64,000 nt of DNA, taken from assembly GCA_035948855.1 (NCBI GenBank), contig DASZIT010000033.1:1-64000 (forward strand), in the 5' to 3' direction. Origin of the DNA: DASZIT01 sp035948855 (GTDB taxonomy: Bacteria; Actinomycetota; Acidimicrobiia; Acidimicrobiales; RAAP-2). Both the position numbers and the translations under genes were made by a program. The notes beneath the pieces are model-generated. The model was given only the letters and a program-made list of their open reading frames with translations, was not told the origin of the DNA and made no database searches. Every line of letters starts with the position of its first letter. Within the stretch, counting starts at the first letter, position 1. Below are positions 40,687-49,631 of the stretch, in pieces.

Positions 40687-42175
40687 CGTGGAGCCCCCTT
40701 CCGGTCAGGGCCAGCATGGTCTCGCCGAAGTTCTCCGACAACGACGGGTGCGGCTGAATGAACTGCGCGACTTCGTCAGGGGTGGCTTCCCAGTTGACGG
40801 CCAGATAGCCGGCTCCCAACTGCTCGGTGACCCAGGGGCCGGCCATGTGGACGCCGAGGACCTTTCCGGTGGTGCCATCCGTTCGTCGCTCGGCGATGAT
40901 CTTGACCACGCCCTCGGTGTCCCCGATGATGCGGGCCCGGCTGTTGCCGCCGAACGGGTCCTTCTTCACCACCACGTCGTAGCCCGCCGCCTTGGCCGCC
41001 TCCTCGGTCAGACCCGCGAAGGCGACCTCGGGATGGCAGTAGATGGCCCACGGCACCCGGTCGTAGTTCACCGGGACCACCGGCTCACCGAGGATCGACT
41101 TGATGACGACGATGGCTTCGGCGAACCCGACGTGGGCGAGTTGGGGGGTGCCGGCCACCACGTCGCCCACCGCCCACACCCCGGGGGCCGCGGTGCGCAT
41201 GAGCTCGTCGGCCACCACGAATCCCCGCTCGTCGACCACCACTCCGGTTCCCTCGGCCAGGAGGCCTTCGGTGCGCGGACTCCGCCCGACCGAGACGACG
41301 ACGGCGTCGACCGCCAGCTTCTCGCCGTCACCGAAGAGGACGACGGTTCCCTTCCCGGACGGATCCGGGGTGTGGCCCTGCAGCTGGGTGCCGGCCTTCA
41401 CCTCGATCCCCCGCTTCCGGAACGATCGGGCCACCACGTTGGTGACGTCGGGATCGCACAGGGTCAGGATGCTGGGAAGGGCTTCGAACACCGTGACCTT
41501 GGAGCCCAGGTCCGCGAACAGGGAGGCGAACTCGCAGCCGATGGCCCCGCCGCCCACCACCGCCACCGAGCCGGGGAGGGTATCCAGGTCGAGGACGTCA
41601 TCCGAGTCCATCACGATGGTCCCGTCGACGTCGAAGCCGGGGATGGTCCGCGGCAACGAGCCGGAGGCCAGCACGATGTCGGTCCCGGTGATCTCCGTCG
41701 TCGAGCCGTCATTGCCGGCGATGCGGACCTTATGGTCGGGCAGCAGGGTGCCGGTCCCGTTGAAGATGTCGATGCCCCGCCCCTTCATCAACCCGGAGAG
41801 GCCCTTGAACAACTGGTCGACGACCTTCTGCTTGCGGGCCTGGCTGACCGCGAATTCGACCGACGGCTTGGCGTCGCCGTCGGCAGGCTCGCCGATCCCG
41901 AACTGGGAGGCACCCGACACGGTGCGGTACACCGACGCCGTCTCCAGGAATTCCTTGGCCGGCACGCATCCGCGGTGGAGGCAGGTGCCCCCCACCTTGT
42001 CGAGCTCGACGACGGCGATCTTCAGCCCGGCCGCCGCCCCGTAGAGGGCCGCCCCGTATCCCCCGGGCCCGCCGCCGATGACGACGATGTCATAGGTGCC
42101 GTCACCACCACCCTTGGCCCCACTGCCCCCCGATGCCGTGTCCTCCGATGCCACCTGGGGTCCCGTGGGAACCAC
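40679..42175 (-). CDS. lpdA: Dihydrolipoyl dehydrogenase
   Basis: FAD-dependent E3 of 2-oxoacid dehydrogenase complexes, reoxidising dihydrolipoyl groups with NAD+. 498 residues as drawn. FAD motif IVVIGGGPGGYGAALYG near residue 31; redox disulfide GGTCLHRGCVPAK; NAD motif VAVVGGGAIGCEFAS; GVWAVGDVV for the FAD ribityl contact; C-terminal catalytic pair in HPHPSLSENFGE-like sequence (QPHPSLSEN). The first 26 residues are a Ser/Gly-rich extension. GTG 42175 has its GGAGG directly abutting, so a later GTG (about 42154) is possible. Downstream E2 overlaps its stop. In the operon it precedes E2, LipBA and the M24 peptidase. Confidence 0.93.
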   Translation of the reverse strand: MVPTGPQVASEDTASGGSGAKGGGDGTYDIVVIGGGPGGYGAALYGAAAGLKIAVVELDKVGGTCLHRGCVPAKEFLETASVYRTVSGASQFGIGEPADGDAKPSVEFAVSQARKQKVVDQLFKGLSGLMKGRGIDIFNGTGTLLPDHKVRIAGNDGSTTEITGTDIVLASGSLPRTIPGFDVDGTIVMDSDDVLDLDTLPGSVAVVGGGAIGCEFASLFADLGSKVTVFEALPSILTLCDPDVTNVVARSFRKRGIEVKAGTQLQGHTPDPSGKGTVVLFGDGEKLAVDAVVVSVGRSPRTEGLLAEGTGVVVDERGFVVADELMRTAAPGVWAVGDVVAGTPQLAHVGFAEAIVVIKSILGEPVVPVNYDRVPWAIYCHPEVAFAGLTEEAAKAAGYDVVVKKDPFGGNSRARIIGDTEGVVKIIAERRTDGTTGKVLGVHMAGPWVTEQLGAGYLAVNWEATPDEVAQFIQPHPSLSENFGETMLALTGRGLHVA

Positions 42176-42242
42176 CTCCAGTCTCGATGGTGAGTGCCAG
42201 TTACAACCGCTTCAGCCTATAGGTCGGCGGGCGGCCCCGAGC

Positions 42243-43124
42243 CTAGGAAAGCACCCGGCGGCGGAAGTTCCGGAGCCCGATTCCGAGGAAGATCGCGGTG
42301 AAGGCGACCATCACCGGATACACCACATAGAGGTGCATGTGCGACGCATTGGTGAAGGCGGCCCGCATCCCCTCATTGACGTAGATCAGCGGGTTGACGA
42401 GGACCACCGTCTGCAGCCAGTGCCATCCGCCCACTTTGATCGGGGCCAGCCGGGTCCACTGGTAGTAGGTCCCGCCGAGGAAGGTCACCGGGAGGATCAC
42501 GAAGCCGAACATCAAACCGATGTTGCGGGGCTCGAACGTGGTGCCGAGGAACAGCCCGAGCGAGGTCATCGCCACACAGGCCAGGGGCACCAGGGTGAGG
42601 ATGATCCACCAGTGCAGATTCAGGTGGGCCTCCACCCCGCTGGCATGGACGACCGAGGCGATGGGCAGGACGATGATGGCCGAGATCGCCCCCTGCACCG
42701 CCCCAGAGAGCACCTTGGCCAGCGCCACCAACCAGATCGGGCAGGGGGCCTGCACCCGGTCCTCGATCTCCCGGGTGTAGCCGAACTCGGTAGCCATGGT
42801 CAGCGCCACCGATTGCACCCCCTGGAAGAGGATGGAGATGCCCACCACCCCCGCCACCAGCACGGTGGCAAAGGCCGATTCGCTGCCCGATCCCCCACCG
42901 CCGCCGATCCCCTGGCCGATCTTCGGGAACACATAGAGGAACACCAGGCACAGCAGGAACGGCTGCACCACCGTCCGGATGACGAACTCCACCAGGTGCT
43001 TCCGGAGCACCACCAGGTCCCGGAGGATCAGGGCCCACAGGGCGATGCGGCTGGTGGATGCGGCCGACCGGGTCGGTCGCAGCTCGATATGGGTATCGGC
43101 GGTCGGGGCTTCGGCGATGGTCAT
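42243..43124 (-). CDS. ABC-2 type transporter permease
   Basis: Integral membrane half of an exporter of the daunorubicin-resistance (DrrB)/NodJ type, 293 residues with about six hydrophobic segments, including FLLCLVFLYVFP, VLVAGVVGISILFQG, IILTLVPLACVAMTSLGLFLG and VMVAFTAIFLGIGL. The ABC-2 motif region GLMFGFVILPVTFLGGTYY is clear. ATG 43124 overlaps the stop of the ATPase gene by one base (TGATG), so the two are coupled. The substrate is unknown; family members export drugs, polysaccharides or lipids. It is the last gene of its small operon, 67 nt ahead of lpdA on the same strand. Confidence 0.9.
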   Translation of the reverse strand: MTIAEAPTADTHIELRPTRSAASTSRIALWALILRDLVVLRKHLVEFVIRTVVQPFLLCLVFLYVFPKIGQGIGGGGGSGSESAFATVLVAGVVGISILFQGVQSVALTMATEFGYTREIEDRVQAPCPIWLVALAKVLSGAVQGAISAIIVLPIASVVHASGVEAHLNLHWWIILTLVPLACVAMTSLGLFLGTTFEPRNIGLMFGFVILPVTFLGGTYYQWTRLAPIKVGGWHWLQTVVLVNPLIYVNEGMRAAFTNASHMHLYVVYPVMVAFTAIFLGIGLRNFRRRVLS

Positions 43125-44131
43125 CAGTCTCGTAGCTCTTTTCCGGTCAGGTTGATGAAGACCGTCTCGAGGGTCGGCTCGGTCACCGACAGGTCGATGA
43201 TCGGGAATCCCCCCGCTTCCGCCACCCCGATCACCTTGGGGAGCAGTCGCTCATGGCCCTTCACGTGGCACTCCACCCCTCCGTCGATCGGGCGGGTCCG
43301 GGTCACCCCCTCGATCTCACTGGTGAGCAGCCGGGCCAGCGCCGCCTGATCGCCGGTGGCGGTGACCGTCACGATGGTGTCGGCGTCGATCCCCCGCTTG
43401 AGGGCGGCGGGGGTGTCGAGGGCCAGGATCCTCCCGTGGTCCATGATGGCCACCCGCCCGCACAGGAGGTCGGCCTCCTCCATGTAGTGGGTGGTCAGCA
43501 TGATGGTCTGGCCGTCGGCGTTCAGCTGGCCGAGGATGTCCCAGAGGGCCAGCCGGCTCTGGGGGTCGAGGCCGGCGGTCGGCTCGTCGAGGAACAGCAC
43601 CGCCGGTCGATGGAAGACCGCCCGGGCCACCATCAGCCGTTGGGCCATCCCGCCGGAGAGGGCCTCCACCGAGGACCTGGCCCACTTGTCCAGCTGGAAC
43701 TGGCCGAGCAGCTGGTCGGAGATCCGGCGCGACTCACCGGCGGGGATCCCGAACAGCCTCCCGTGGAAGTAGAGGTTCTCCCACACGTTGAGCTGCCGGT
43801 CGAGGGTGTTCTGCTGGCTGACGATCCCGAGGATCTGCTTGGCCAGGGTCGGATGGGCGACCACGTCGATGCCGCCCACGAACGCCTGCCCGGCGGTCGG
43901 TATCACCCGGGTGGTGAGCATGCCGGCGGTGGTCGTCTTGCCGGCGCCGTTGGGACCGAGCAACCCGAAGATCTCCCCGGTCCCGATGGCGAGATCGAGC
44001 CCGTCCACCGCCCGGAAGTCGGTCCCCGCGTAGACCTTGGTCAGCCCCACCGTGCGGATGATGGCCTGGTCGGCGTCCGCCTCGGCTTCCGCCGGCGCCG
44101 GCGCTGGCGTCGGGGACGGGATCGCGCTCAC
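43124..44131 (-). CDS. ABC transporter ATP-binding protein (DrrA-like)
   Basis: Energises the permease encoded just downstream. 335 residues. Walker A GPNGAGKTTT near residue 60, Q-loop VSQQNTL, signature LSGGMAQRL, Walker B VLFLDEPTAGLD and the H-loop TTHYMEE are all intact. The C-terminal 90 residues are the DrrA-type regulatory extension (VTVTATGDQAALARLL...LETVFINLTGKELRD). GTG 44131 overlaps the stop of the DUF2203 gene (GTGA). The first 22 residues are an Ala/Pro/Glu tail not needed for function. Subfamily assignment is by overall resemblance; no substrate clue is present. Confidence 0.93.
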   Translation of the reverse strand: MSAIPSPTPAPAPAEAEADADQAIIRTVGLTKVYAGTDFRAVDGLDLAIGTGEIFGLLGPNGAGKTTTAGMLTTRVIPTAGQAFVGGIDVVAHPTLAKQILGIVSQQNTLDRQLNVWENLYFHGRLFGIPAGESRRISDQLLGQFQLDKWARSSVEALSGGMAQRLMVARAVFHRPAVLFLDEPTAGLDPQSRLALWDILGQLNADGQTIMLTTHYMEEADLLCGRVAIMDHGRILALDTPAALKRGIDADTIVTVTATGDQAALARLLTSEIEGVTRTRPIDGGVECHVKGHERLLPKVIGVAEAGGFPIIDLSVTEPTLETVFINLTGKELRD

Positions 44132-44493
44132 AGGTCGGACGGCAGCGGGAGCGGCTTCCTACCATCGAAGCCCTCCTCGGCGAAGTGCCACCAGCCGAGG
44201 TCTTCTTCATCTCGCTTCCAGCACAACAGGTAGACGACCCCCTTGTCGGTCACCGCCGGGAAGTCCAGGAGCCCCGACTCGGAGTCGCGGAGGACGATGC
44301 CCTTGTCTTCGAGCTCGCCAAGGGCGGAGGGGACGTCCACCGGATCCGCGCCGGCGCCCTCGGCGTCGGCGGCGACCTCATGACCGTTGGTCCGGGCTAC
44401 CGAGTCCTGGTGCTCGCCCCGGCGGAGGGCGTCGATCAGGACCCGCACGCGCGGCAGTTCGGCCCGCACCTCGTCTTCGGTCCAGTAGCGCAC
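44128..44493 (-). CDS. DUF2203 family protein
   Basis: Small cytoplasmic protein of 121 residues. It begins VRYWTEDEVRAELPRVRVLIDALRR-like and ends with LCWKRDEEDLGWWHFAEEGFDGRKPLPLP, which matches my memory of DUF2203: an acidic N-terminal helix and a Trp-rich C-terminal strand. Function unknown in the family. GTG 44493 is chosen over ATG 44550 because a TACGCT -10 box (44500-44505, minus strand) lies exactly 6 nt upstream and the protein then starts at the conserved part. It is the first gene of an operon with the ABC transporter, whose GTG overlaps its stop. Confidence 0.8.
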   Translation of the reverse strand: MRYWTEDEVRAELPRVRVLIDALRRGEHQDSVARTNGHEVAADAEGAGADPVDVPSALGELEDKGIVLRDSESGLLDFPAVTDKGVVYLLCWKRDEEDLGWWHFAEEGFDGRKPLPLPSDL

Positions 44494-44499
44494 AGGCGC

Positions 44500-44505
44500 A
44501 GCGTA
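44500..44505 (-). promoter_or_regulatory. Candidate -10 box, DUF2203-ABC operon
   Basis: TACGCT on the minus strand, 6 nt before GTG 44493, predicting a leaderless transcript. It decides the start of the DUF2203 gene. Confidence 0.5.
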
Positions 44506-44571
44506 GGCCCCGGTCCCCGTCGATGCCGGGGCCAGGGCTTCGATGGCCAAGCGAATCGATGCCCAGGTCGG

Positions 44572-45339
44572 CTACTTGGGCGGCATCCGGATGCCACCGT
44601 CCAGCCGGATGACCTCCGCGTTGAGGTAGGCGTTCTTGGCGATGTGGGCCACCAGCTCGCCGTACTCCTTCGGGATCCCGAGCCGCTTGGGGAAGTTGAC
44701 CGACTGGCCCAGGATGGTTCGCTGCTCCTCGGGCAGCATGGCCAGCAGCGGGGTGTCGAACAATCCCGGGGCGATGGCCATCACCCGGATGCCGACCACC
44801 GCCAGGTCGCGGGCGGCCGGGAGGGTCATCCCGACGATGGCGCCCTTGGACGCCGAATAGGCCAGCTGGCCGATCTGGCCGTCGAACGCCGCCACCGACG
44901 CGGTGTTGACGATCACGCCCCGCTCGCCGTCAGCCTGGGGCTCGACGGTGGAGATGGCCGAGGCCGCCTTGGTCATGACGTTGAAGGTGCCGATCACGTT
45001 CAGGTTCTGGATGAACTGGAAGGCGGCCAAATCGTGGGGCGAGCCGTCCCGGTTGATGACCCGGCCGACCCATCCGGTCCCCGCGCAGTTGACCGCGATG
45101 CGGAGGTTGCCGCCGTCGGCGGCCTGGTCGACGGCCTTCTGGCAGTCCGCGGGGTCGGTGACGTCACCGCCGATGTAGTTGGCGTTGGCCCCGATCTCGC
45201 CGGCGACCTCCTTGGCCCGCTCTTCGTTCTTGTCGAAGATGGTGACCCTGACGCCCTCGGCGCTGAGTTTGCGGGCAGTGGCTTCACCCAGGCCGGATGC
45301 GGCGCCGGTGATGATTGCTGAGCTTCCGTTGATCTCCAT
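44572..45339 (-). CDS. SDR, 3-hydroxyacyl-CoA dehydrogenase type II-like
   Basis: NAD-dependent short-chain dehydrogenase of 255 residues. AIITGAASGLGEATA is the cofactor motif, FDKNEERAKEVA suggests NAD preference through the Asp, NCAGTGWVGRV follows, and VNTASVAAFDGQIGQLAYSASKGAIVG holds Ser, Tyr and Lys in register. The insert before the active site (INRDGSPHDLAAFQFIQNLNV) and the GLFDTPLLAMLPEE loop are typical of the HSD17B10/HADH2 group, which oxidises 3-hydroxyacyl-CoA or steroids. ATG 45339 lies 6 nt after a TAATCT -10 box (45346-45351, minus), so the transcript is probably leaderless. The stop is 78 nt before the DUF2203 start. Confidence 0.9.
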   Translation of the reverse strand: MEINGSSAIITGAASGLGEATARKLSAEGVRVTIFDKNEERAKEVAGEIGANANYIGGDVTDPADCQKAVDQAADGGNLRIAVNCAGTGWVGRVINRDGSPHDLAAFQFIQNLNVIGTFNVMTKAASAISTVEPQADGERGVIVNTASVAAFDGQIGQLAYSASKGAIVGMTLPAARDLAVVGIRVMAIAPGLFDTPLLAMLPEEQRTILGQSVNFPKRLGIPKEYGELVAHIAKNAYLNAEVIRLDGGIRMPPK

Positions 45340-45345
45340 GGCAGC

Positions 45346-45351
45346 AGATTA
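45346..45351 (-). promoter_or_regulatory. Candidate -10 box for the SDR gene
   Basis: TAATCT on the minus strand, 6 nt before ATG 45339; no ribosome site is present. This is the same motif and spacing as at several other genes of the window. Confidence 0.5.
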
Positions 45352-45416
45352 CGGGACCGGGGGCCGGTACCCAAAACCGGGGCCGAATCCCCCTCGGCGG
45401 GCCCGGCCGCGCCCCC

Positions 45417-46140
45417 TCAGCGGAACCGGGGTTGAGCCATCTGGGCGATGCTCTCGTCCTTGTGGAAGCGCTCATCGAAGCTGATCTGCCGGAACAGGTC
45501 AGCAACGGTGGCCACCCGGGCGTAGTCGTCGCTGAAGGAACTGATGAACGGCTCCTCGTCCCATTCCGGATGCTCGGTGACCAGCAGGGCGTACTCGTGC
45601 TCCGCATGGTCCTCGAAGTCGGCGTTGAGCCGGTAGCTCCACACCGGTCGGATCACGTACAGCAGCCACGACACCTGGTAGTACACGAAGGCAATGGCTT
45701 GCGGGATGACGGTGAATTTGAAGCGGCCCTCTTTGACCCCCTGGCGCTCGATCCGTTCCTCGAGGATCAGTAGGTGCCACTGCTCATTGTCCTGCTGGTC
45801 GCGGCTGATCCTCACCCGGTCGAAGATCCGGCGGGCCAGATCCGGACGCTCGGAGGTGTGGGTGATGGCGATGTAGGCCACCTGCTCCCAGCTCTGGTAG
45901 GGAACCCGGGCGACCAGTTCGAGCACCTTGAACTTCGACAAGGGTGCGCGCCTGGCCGTAGACGAGGTCGAGGAGGGCGAACAGCACCTTGGCTCCCAGC
46001 CCGTAGCGCCGGCGCGGTGAGCCGAGGGTCTGCTGGTGGGAGGCGGCCAGCTCCTGGTGGCTCAACTGGCCCATGGCCCCCTGCACCCGTTGGGTGGCCG
46101 GAATCGCCGACCGGAAGGTCGACAGGTTGCTGCTGGTCAT
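45417..46140 (-). pseudogene. Alternative oxidase-like diiron protein gene, split by a one-base frameshift
   Basis: Two adjoining frames read as one protein of about 240 residues. From ATG 46140 (GGAG site upstream) the first frame gives MTSSNLSTFRSAIP through RRRYGLGAKVLFALLDLVYGQARTL. It then leaves the coding pattern, while the next frame continues SKFKVLELVARVPYQSWEQVAYIAITH. Removing one A near 45940-45941 joins them as ARTL-SKFK. All six diiron ligands expected of an alternative-oxidase fold are present: Glu in LELVARVP, Glu/His in NEQWHLL, Glu in FEDHAEHEY, Glu/His in DERFHKDE. The second half (45417-45941) also has a TTG start. This may be a true mutation, a sequencing error or a reinitiation event. 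If intact, it would be a membrane-associated quinol oxidase or hydroxylase. Confidence 0.72.
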
Positions 46141-46271
46141 CTTCGGCTCCTCTCATCCCCACCCATGGTCGGCAATCAAGCGCCATCTCGGTTCTACCAC
46201 CTGCCCTCGCCGGGTCGACCGCGGGCGATCCGGGTCCGGCCCGGCCGCCGGGGCTCACGATGTTCACACCG

Positions 46272-46742
46272 TCACTCGAGGGCGGCCGCCTCGGTGGCCA
46301 ACTGGTCCACCCAATCGTTCATCGGGTCTCCCGAGTGCCCCTTGACCCACTCGAAGGTGACCCGGCGCTTCGGATCCAGGGCCAGCTCGAGCAGCGCTTC
46401 CCACAGGTCGCGGTTGGCCACCGGCTTCCCCTGGGAGTTGCGCCAACCCTTCCGCTTCCACCCCACCCACCACTTCTGGCGGAAGCAGTTCACCACATAG
46501 GTCGAATCGCTGACCACGTGGACATCCCCGTCGATCGACCGGAGCGCCTCGATCACCGCGGTGATCTCCATCCGCTGATTGGTGGTGTGCGGCTCCCCGC
46601 CGCTTCCATGGAGATCGCTTCCCGTCCCCGATCGCTTCCCGTCGACCGCCCACCCCCATCCGCCCGGCCCGGGATTACCCCGACAGGCACCGTCGGTGTA
46701 GACGACGGTGACCTTGCCGGTGTCCTGCTCGGGGGAGTCCAT
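46272..46742 (-). CDS. rnhA: Ribonuclease HI
   Basis: Cuts RNA in RNA-DNA hybrids during replication and R-loop removal. 156 residues, the normal size. The four acidic catalytic residues are present: Asp in VYTDGACRGNPGPGGWG, Glu in TNQRMEITAVIEAL, Asp in VVSDSTYVVNCF, and Asp in HSGDPMNDWVDQLA. The basic handle (WWVGWKRKGWRNSQGKPVANRDLW) typical of the E. coli-type enzyme is also seen. ATG 46742 is chosen because the family starts a few residues before VTVVYTDG; the longer frame upstream is a shadow of aceE. It diverges from aceE, with 123 nt between the starts. Confidence 0.95.
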   Translation of the reverse strand: MDSPEQDTGKVTVVYTDGACRGNPGPGGWGWAVDGKRSGTGSDLHGSGGEPHTTNQRMEITAVIEALRSIDGDVHVVSDSTYVVNCFRQKWWVGWKRKGWRNSQGKPVANRDLWEALLELALDPKRRVTFEWVKGHSGDPMNDWVDQLATEAAALE

Positions 46743-46865
46743 CGGCACAGCATGCACGCTCCCCGGCGAGGTCCGCACACCCGGGCGCCGGGCCCGCCCC
46801 CCGCTGAGCGCGGGATCCCGGTCCCCCGGCTTCCGTTTGCGCCGAAGCAGTGGGAGCATGGGTGC

Positions 46866-49604
46866 ATGCTTTTCGACGGGGTCAGCCATCAGCTCTACGA
46901 CAGCGACGCCGGGGAAACCGCGGAGTGGATGGACGCCTTCGACGACGTGGTCGAAGTCCACGGGAGGACCCGGGCCCGTTATCTGCTCCTGCGTCTCCTC
47001 GAGCAGGCCCGGGCCAAGAACGTCGACTTTCCCGCCACCGTCTCCACCCCCTACGTCAACACCATCCCCACCGACCGCGAGCCGCAGTTCCCCGGGGACG
47101 AGGACATCGAACGCCGGATCCGGGCGTTCATCCGTTGGAACGCCGCGGTCATGGTGGTGCGGGCCAACGCCCGGTCGGCCTCCATCGGCGGCCACCTCTC
47201 CACCTATGCCAGCTCCGCCTCCCTCTACGAGGTCGGCTTCAACCACTTCTTCCACGGCAAGGACGACGGGGCCGCCGGCGACCAGGTGTTCTTCCAGGGC
47301 CACGGATCCCCGGGCATCTACGCCCGGGCCTTCGTGGAGGGCCGGCTGACCGAACAGCAGCTGGACAACTTCCGGTTCGAGGCGGGAGGGGAGGGTCTGT
47401 CGTCGTACCCCCATCCCCGGCTGATGCCCGAGTTCTGGGAATTCCCCACCGTGTCCATGGGCCTCGGCCCCATCAACGCCATCTCCCAGGCCCACATGAA
47501 CCGGTACCTCCATGCCCGGGGTCTGGCCGACACCTCCGCCAGCCGGGTGTGGTGCTTCGTCGGCGACGGCGAGTTCGACGAGCCGGAGACCATCGGCGGA
47601 CTGGGCATGGCCGGACGCGAGCACCTCGACAACCTGACCTTCGTGGTCAACTGCAACCTGCAACGGCTAGACGGCCCGGTCCGGGGCAACGGCAAGGTCA
47701 TCCAGGAATTCGAGGCGCTGTTCCGCGGGGCGGGATGGAACGTGATCAAGGTGGTCTGGGGGCGGGCCTGGGACCAGTTGCTGGCCAAGGACGTCGACGG
47801 GGTCCTCCTCAAGAAGATGAACTCGACCGTGGACGGCGACTTCCAGAAGTACGCCACCGAGTCGGGCGCCTACATCCGCGAGCATTTCTTCGGTCCCGAC
47901 CCCCGGCTCCGGGCCATGGTCGCCGATCTCTCCGACGAGGCGCTCCAATCCCTACCCCGGGGGGGGCACGACTACCAGAAGATCTACGCCGCCTACCTGG
48001 CCGCCACCGAGTACGTGGGTGCCCCCACCGTCGTGCTGGCCAAGACCATCAAGGGCTGGACCCTCGGGCCGGAGATCGAGGCCCGCAACGCCACCCACCA
48101 GATCAAGAAGATGACCAAGCCCCAGCTGCGCGCCCTGCGCGACCGCCTCTTCCTCCACGACGAGATCCCCGACGCCGCCCTCGACGCCGACATGCCGCCC
48201 TACTACCGTCCGGCCGCCGGCTCTCCGGCCGCTCGCTACCTGGCCGAGCGCCGTCGCGCCCTCGGCGGTCCCCTCCCCCGCCGGCTGGTCCGCCCGAAGA
48301 CCCTGGAGGCCCCCGCCGCCGCCGTCTTCGCCGAATTCCTCGAAGGATCCGGAAAGCTGTCGGCCTCCACCACCATGGCCTTCGCCCGCCTGTTGCGGAA
48401 CCTGGTCCGGGATCCGTCGGTGGGCAAGCGGGTGGTACCCATCGTGTCCGACGAGGCCCGGACCTTCGGGCTCGAGCCGCTGATCGCCAATGTGCAGATC
48501 TACTCCCCCGACGGCCAGAGCTACACCCCGGTCGATGCCGACCTCGCCCTCCACTACGCCGAGAGCGAGACCGGCCAGGTCCTCGAAGAGGGGATCACCG
48601 AGTCGGGGGCCACCGCCACCTTCACCGCCGCCGCCACCGCCTATGCCACCTGGGGCGAGCCGCTCATCCCCTGTTACCTCTTCTATTCGATGTTCGGCTT
48701 CCAGCGGGTGGGCGACCTGTTGTGGGCGCTCAGCGACATGCGGGGCCGGGGCTTCCTGCTCGGGTGCACCGCCGGGCGGACCACCCTCAACGGCGAAGGC
48801 CTCCAGCACCAGGACGGGCACTCACTGGTGCTGGCCTCGGTGGTGCCCACGGTGGCCGCCTACGACCCGGCCTTCGCCTACGAAGTGGCCATCATCATCG
48901 AGGACGGGATACGCCGGATGACCGGCCCCGAACCCGAGGACCGCTACTGGTACATCACCCTCTACAACGAGAACTACCCGATGCCCGCCCTGCCCGCCGA
49001 GCCGGACGAGGCCGACCGGGTGCGGCTGGGGACGGTCAAGGGCATGTACCGGTTCGCCGACCACATCGGGTCGCCGCCCGCCGGCGCCAACCGGACGGCG
49101 GAGGCGCCCAAGCGGGCCACCCTGCTGTTCTCGGGCTCGGCCTGGCAGGCGGCCATGGAGGCCCGGACCCTGCTGGCCGACGACTGGGGGGTCGACGCCG
49201 ATGCCTGGTCGGTCACCTCCTACAAGTCGTTGCGGGAGGACTGCCTCTCGGCCGAGCGGTGGAACCGGCTGCACCCGGGGGAGACGCCGAAGATCCCCCT
49301 GATCACCGAATCCCTGGCCGGTTCCGGTGGCCCGGTGGTGGCGGTGACCGACTTCGTGCGGGCGGTGCCCGACCAGATCTCCAGGTTCGTGCCCCGCCAC
49401 TTCACCTCGTTGGGCACCGATGGGTTCGGACGTTCCGACACCCGGGACACCCTGCGGCGGTTCTTCGAGGTCGACGCCGCCCACATCGTGGTCGCGGTCC
49501 TCGATGGATTGGTGGCCGGCGGGGAGGTGCAGCCCGAGGTGGTCTCCAAGGCCATCCACCAGTACGGGATCGACGCGGCTTCCGGCGATCCCTGGACTCG
49601 CTGA
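46866..49604 (+). CDS. aceE: Pyruvate dehydrogenase E1 component, homodimeric
   Basis: Thiamine-diphosphate-dependent decarboxylation of pyruvate and reductive acetylation of the E2 lipoyl group. 912 residues, the usual size for the homodimeric type. Features are NTIPTDREPQFPGDEDIERR, SIGGHLSTYASSASLYEVGFNHFF, the ThDP motif VGDGEFDEPE through VVNCNLQRLDGPVRGNGK, YNPHGQ-region equivalents ESGATATFTAAATAY and GFQRVGDLLWA, and HQDGHSLVLASVVP. ATG 46866 has GGGAG 9 nt upstream. It stands alone; the only E2, E3 and LipBA genes of the window lie 4-9 kb away on the other strand. ThiE at 51.6 kb makes the precursor of its cofactor. Confidence 0.97.
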   Translation: MLFDGVSHQLYDSDAGETAEWMDAFDDVVEVHGRTRARYLLLRLLEQARAKNVDFPATVSTPYVNTIPTDREPQFPGDEDIERRIRAFIRWNAAVMVVRANARSASIGGHLSTYASSASLYEVGFNHFFHGKDDGAAGDQVFFQGHGSPGIYARAFVEGRLTEQQLDNFRFEAGGEGLSSYPHPRLMPEFWEFPTVSMGLGPINAISQAHMNRYLHARGLADTSASRVWCFVGDGEFDEPETIGGLGMAGREHLDNLTFVVNCNLQRLDGPVRGNGKVIQEFEALFRGAGWNVIKVVWGRAWDQLLAKDVDGVLLKKMNSTVDGDFQKYATESGAYIREHFFGPDPRLRAMVADLSDEALQSLPRGGHDYQKIYAAYLAATEYVGAPTVVLAKTIKGWTLGPEIEARNATHQIKKMTKPQLRALRDRLFLHDEIPDAALDADMPPYYRPAAGSPAARYLAERRRALGGPLPRRLVRPKTLEAPAAAVFAEFLEGSGKLSASTTMAFARLLRNLVRDPSVGKRVVPIVSDEARTFGLEPLIANVQIYSPDGQSYTPVDADLALHYAESETGQVLEEGITESGATATFTAAATAYATWGEPLIPCYLFYSMFGFQRVGDLLWALSDMRGRGFLLGCTAGRTTLNGEGLQHQDGHSLVLASVVPTVAAYDPAFAYEVAIIIEDGIRRMTGPEPEDRYWYITLYNENYPMPALPAEPDEADRVRLGTVKGMYRFADHIGSPPAGANRTAEAPKRATLLFSGSAWQAAMEARTLLADDWGVDADAWSVTSYKSLREDCLSAERWNRLHPGETPKIPLITESLAGSGGPVVAVTDFVRAVPDQISRFVPRHFTSLGTDGFGRSDTRDTLRRFFEVDAAHIVVAVLDGLVAGGEVQPEVVSKAIHQYGIDAASGDPWTR

Positions 49605-49631
49605 GGCGGCCGGCTCGGGAAACCGCGGTGG

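Noticed and set aside
45774..46865. Open frame extending 364 codons upstream of the aceE start
   Set aside because: The extension is Arg/Pro/Gly-rich, overlaps the diiron and rnhA genes on the other strand, and AceE begins normally at ATG 46866 with a ribosome site.
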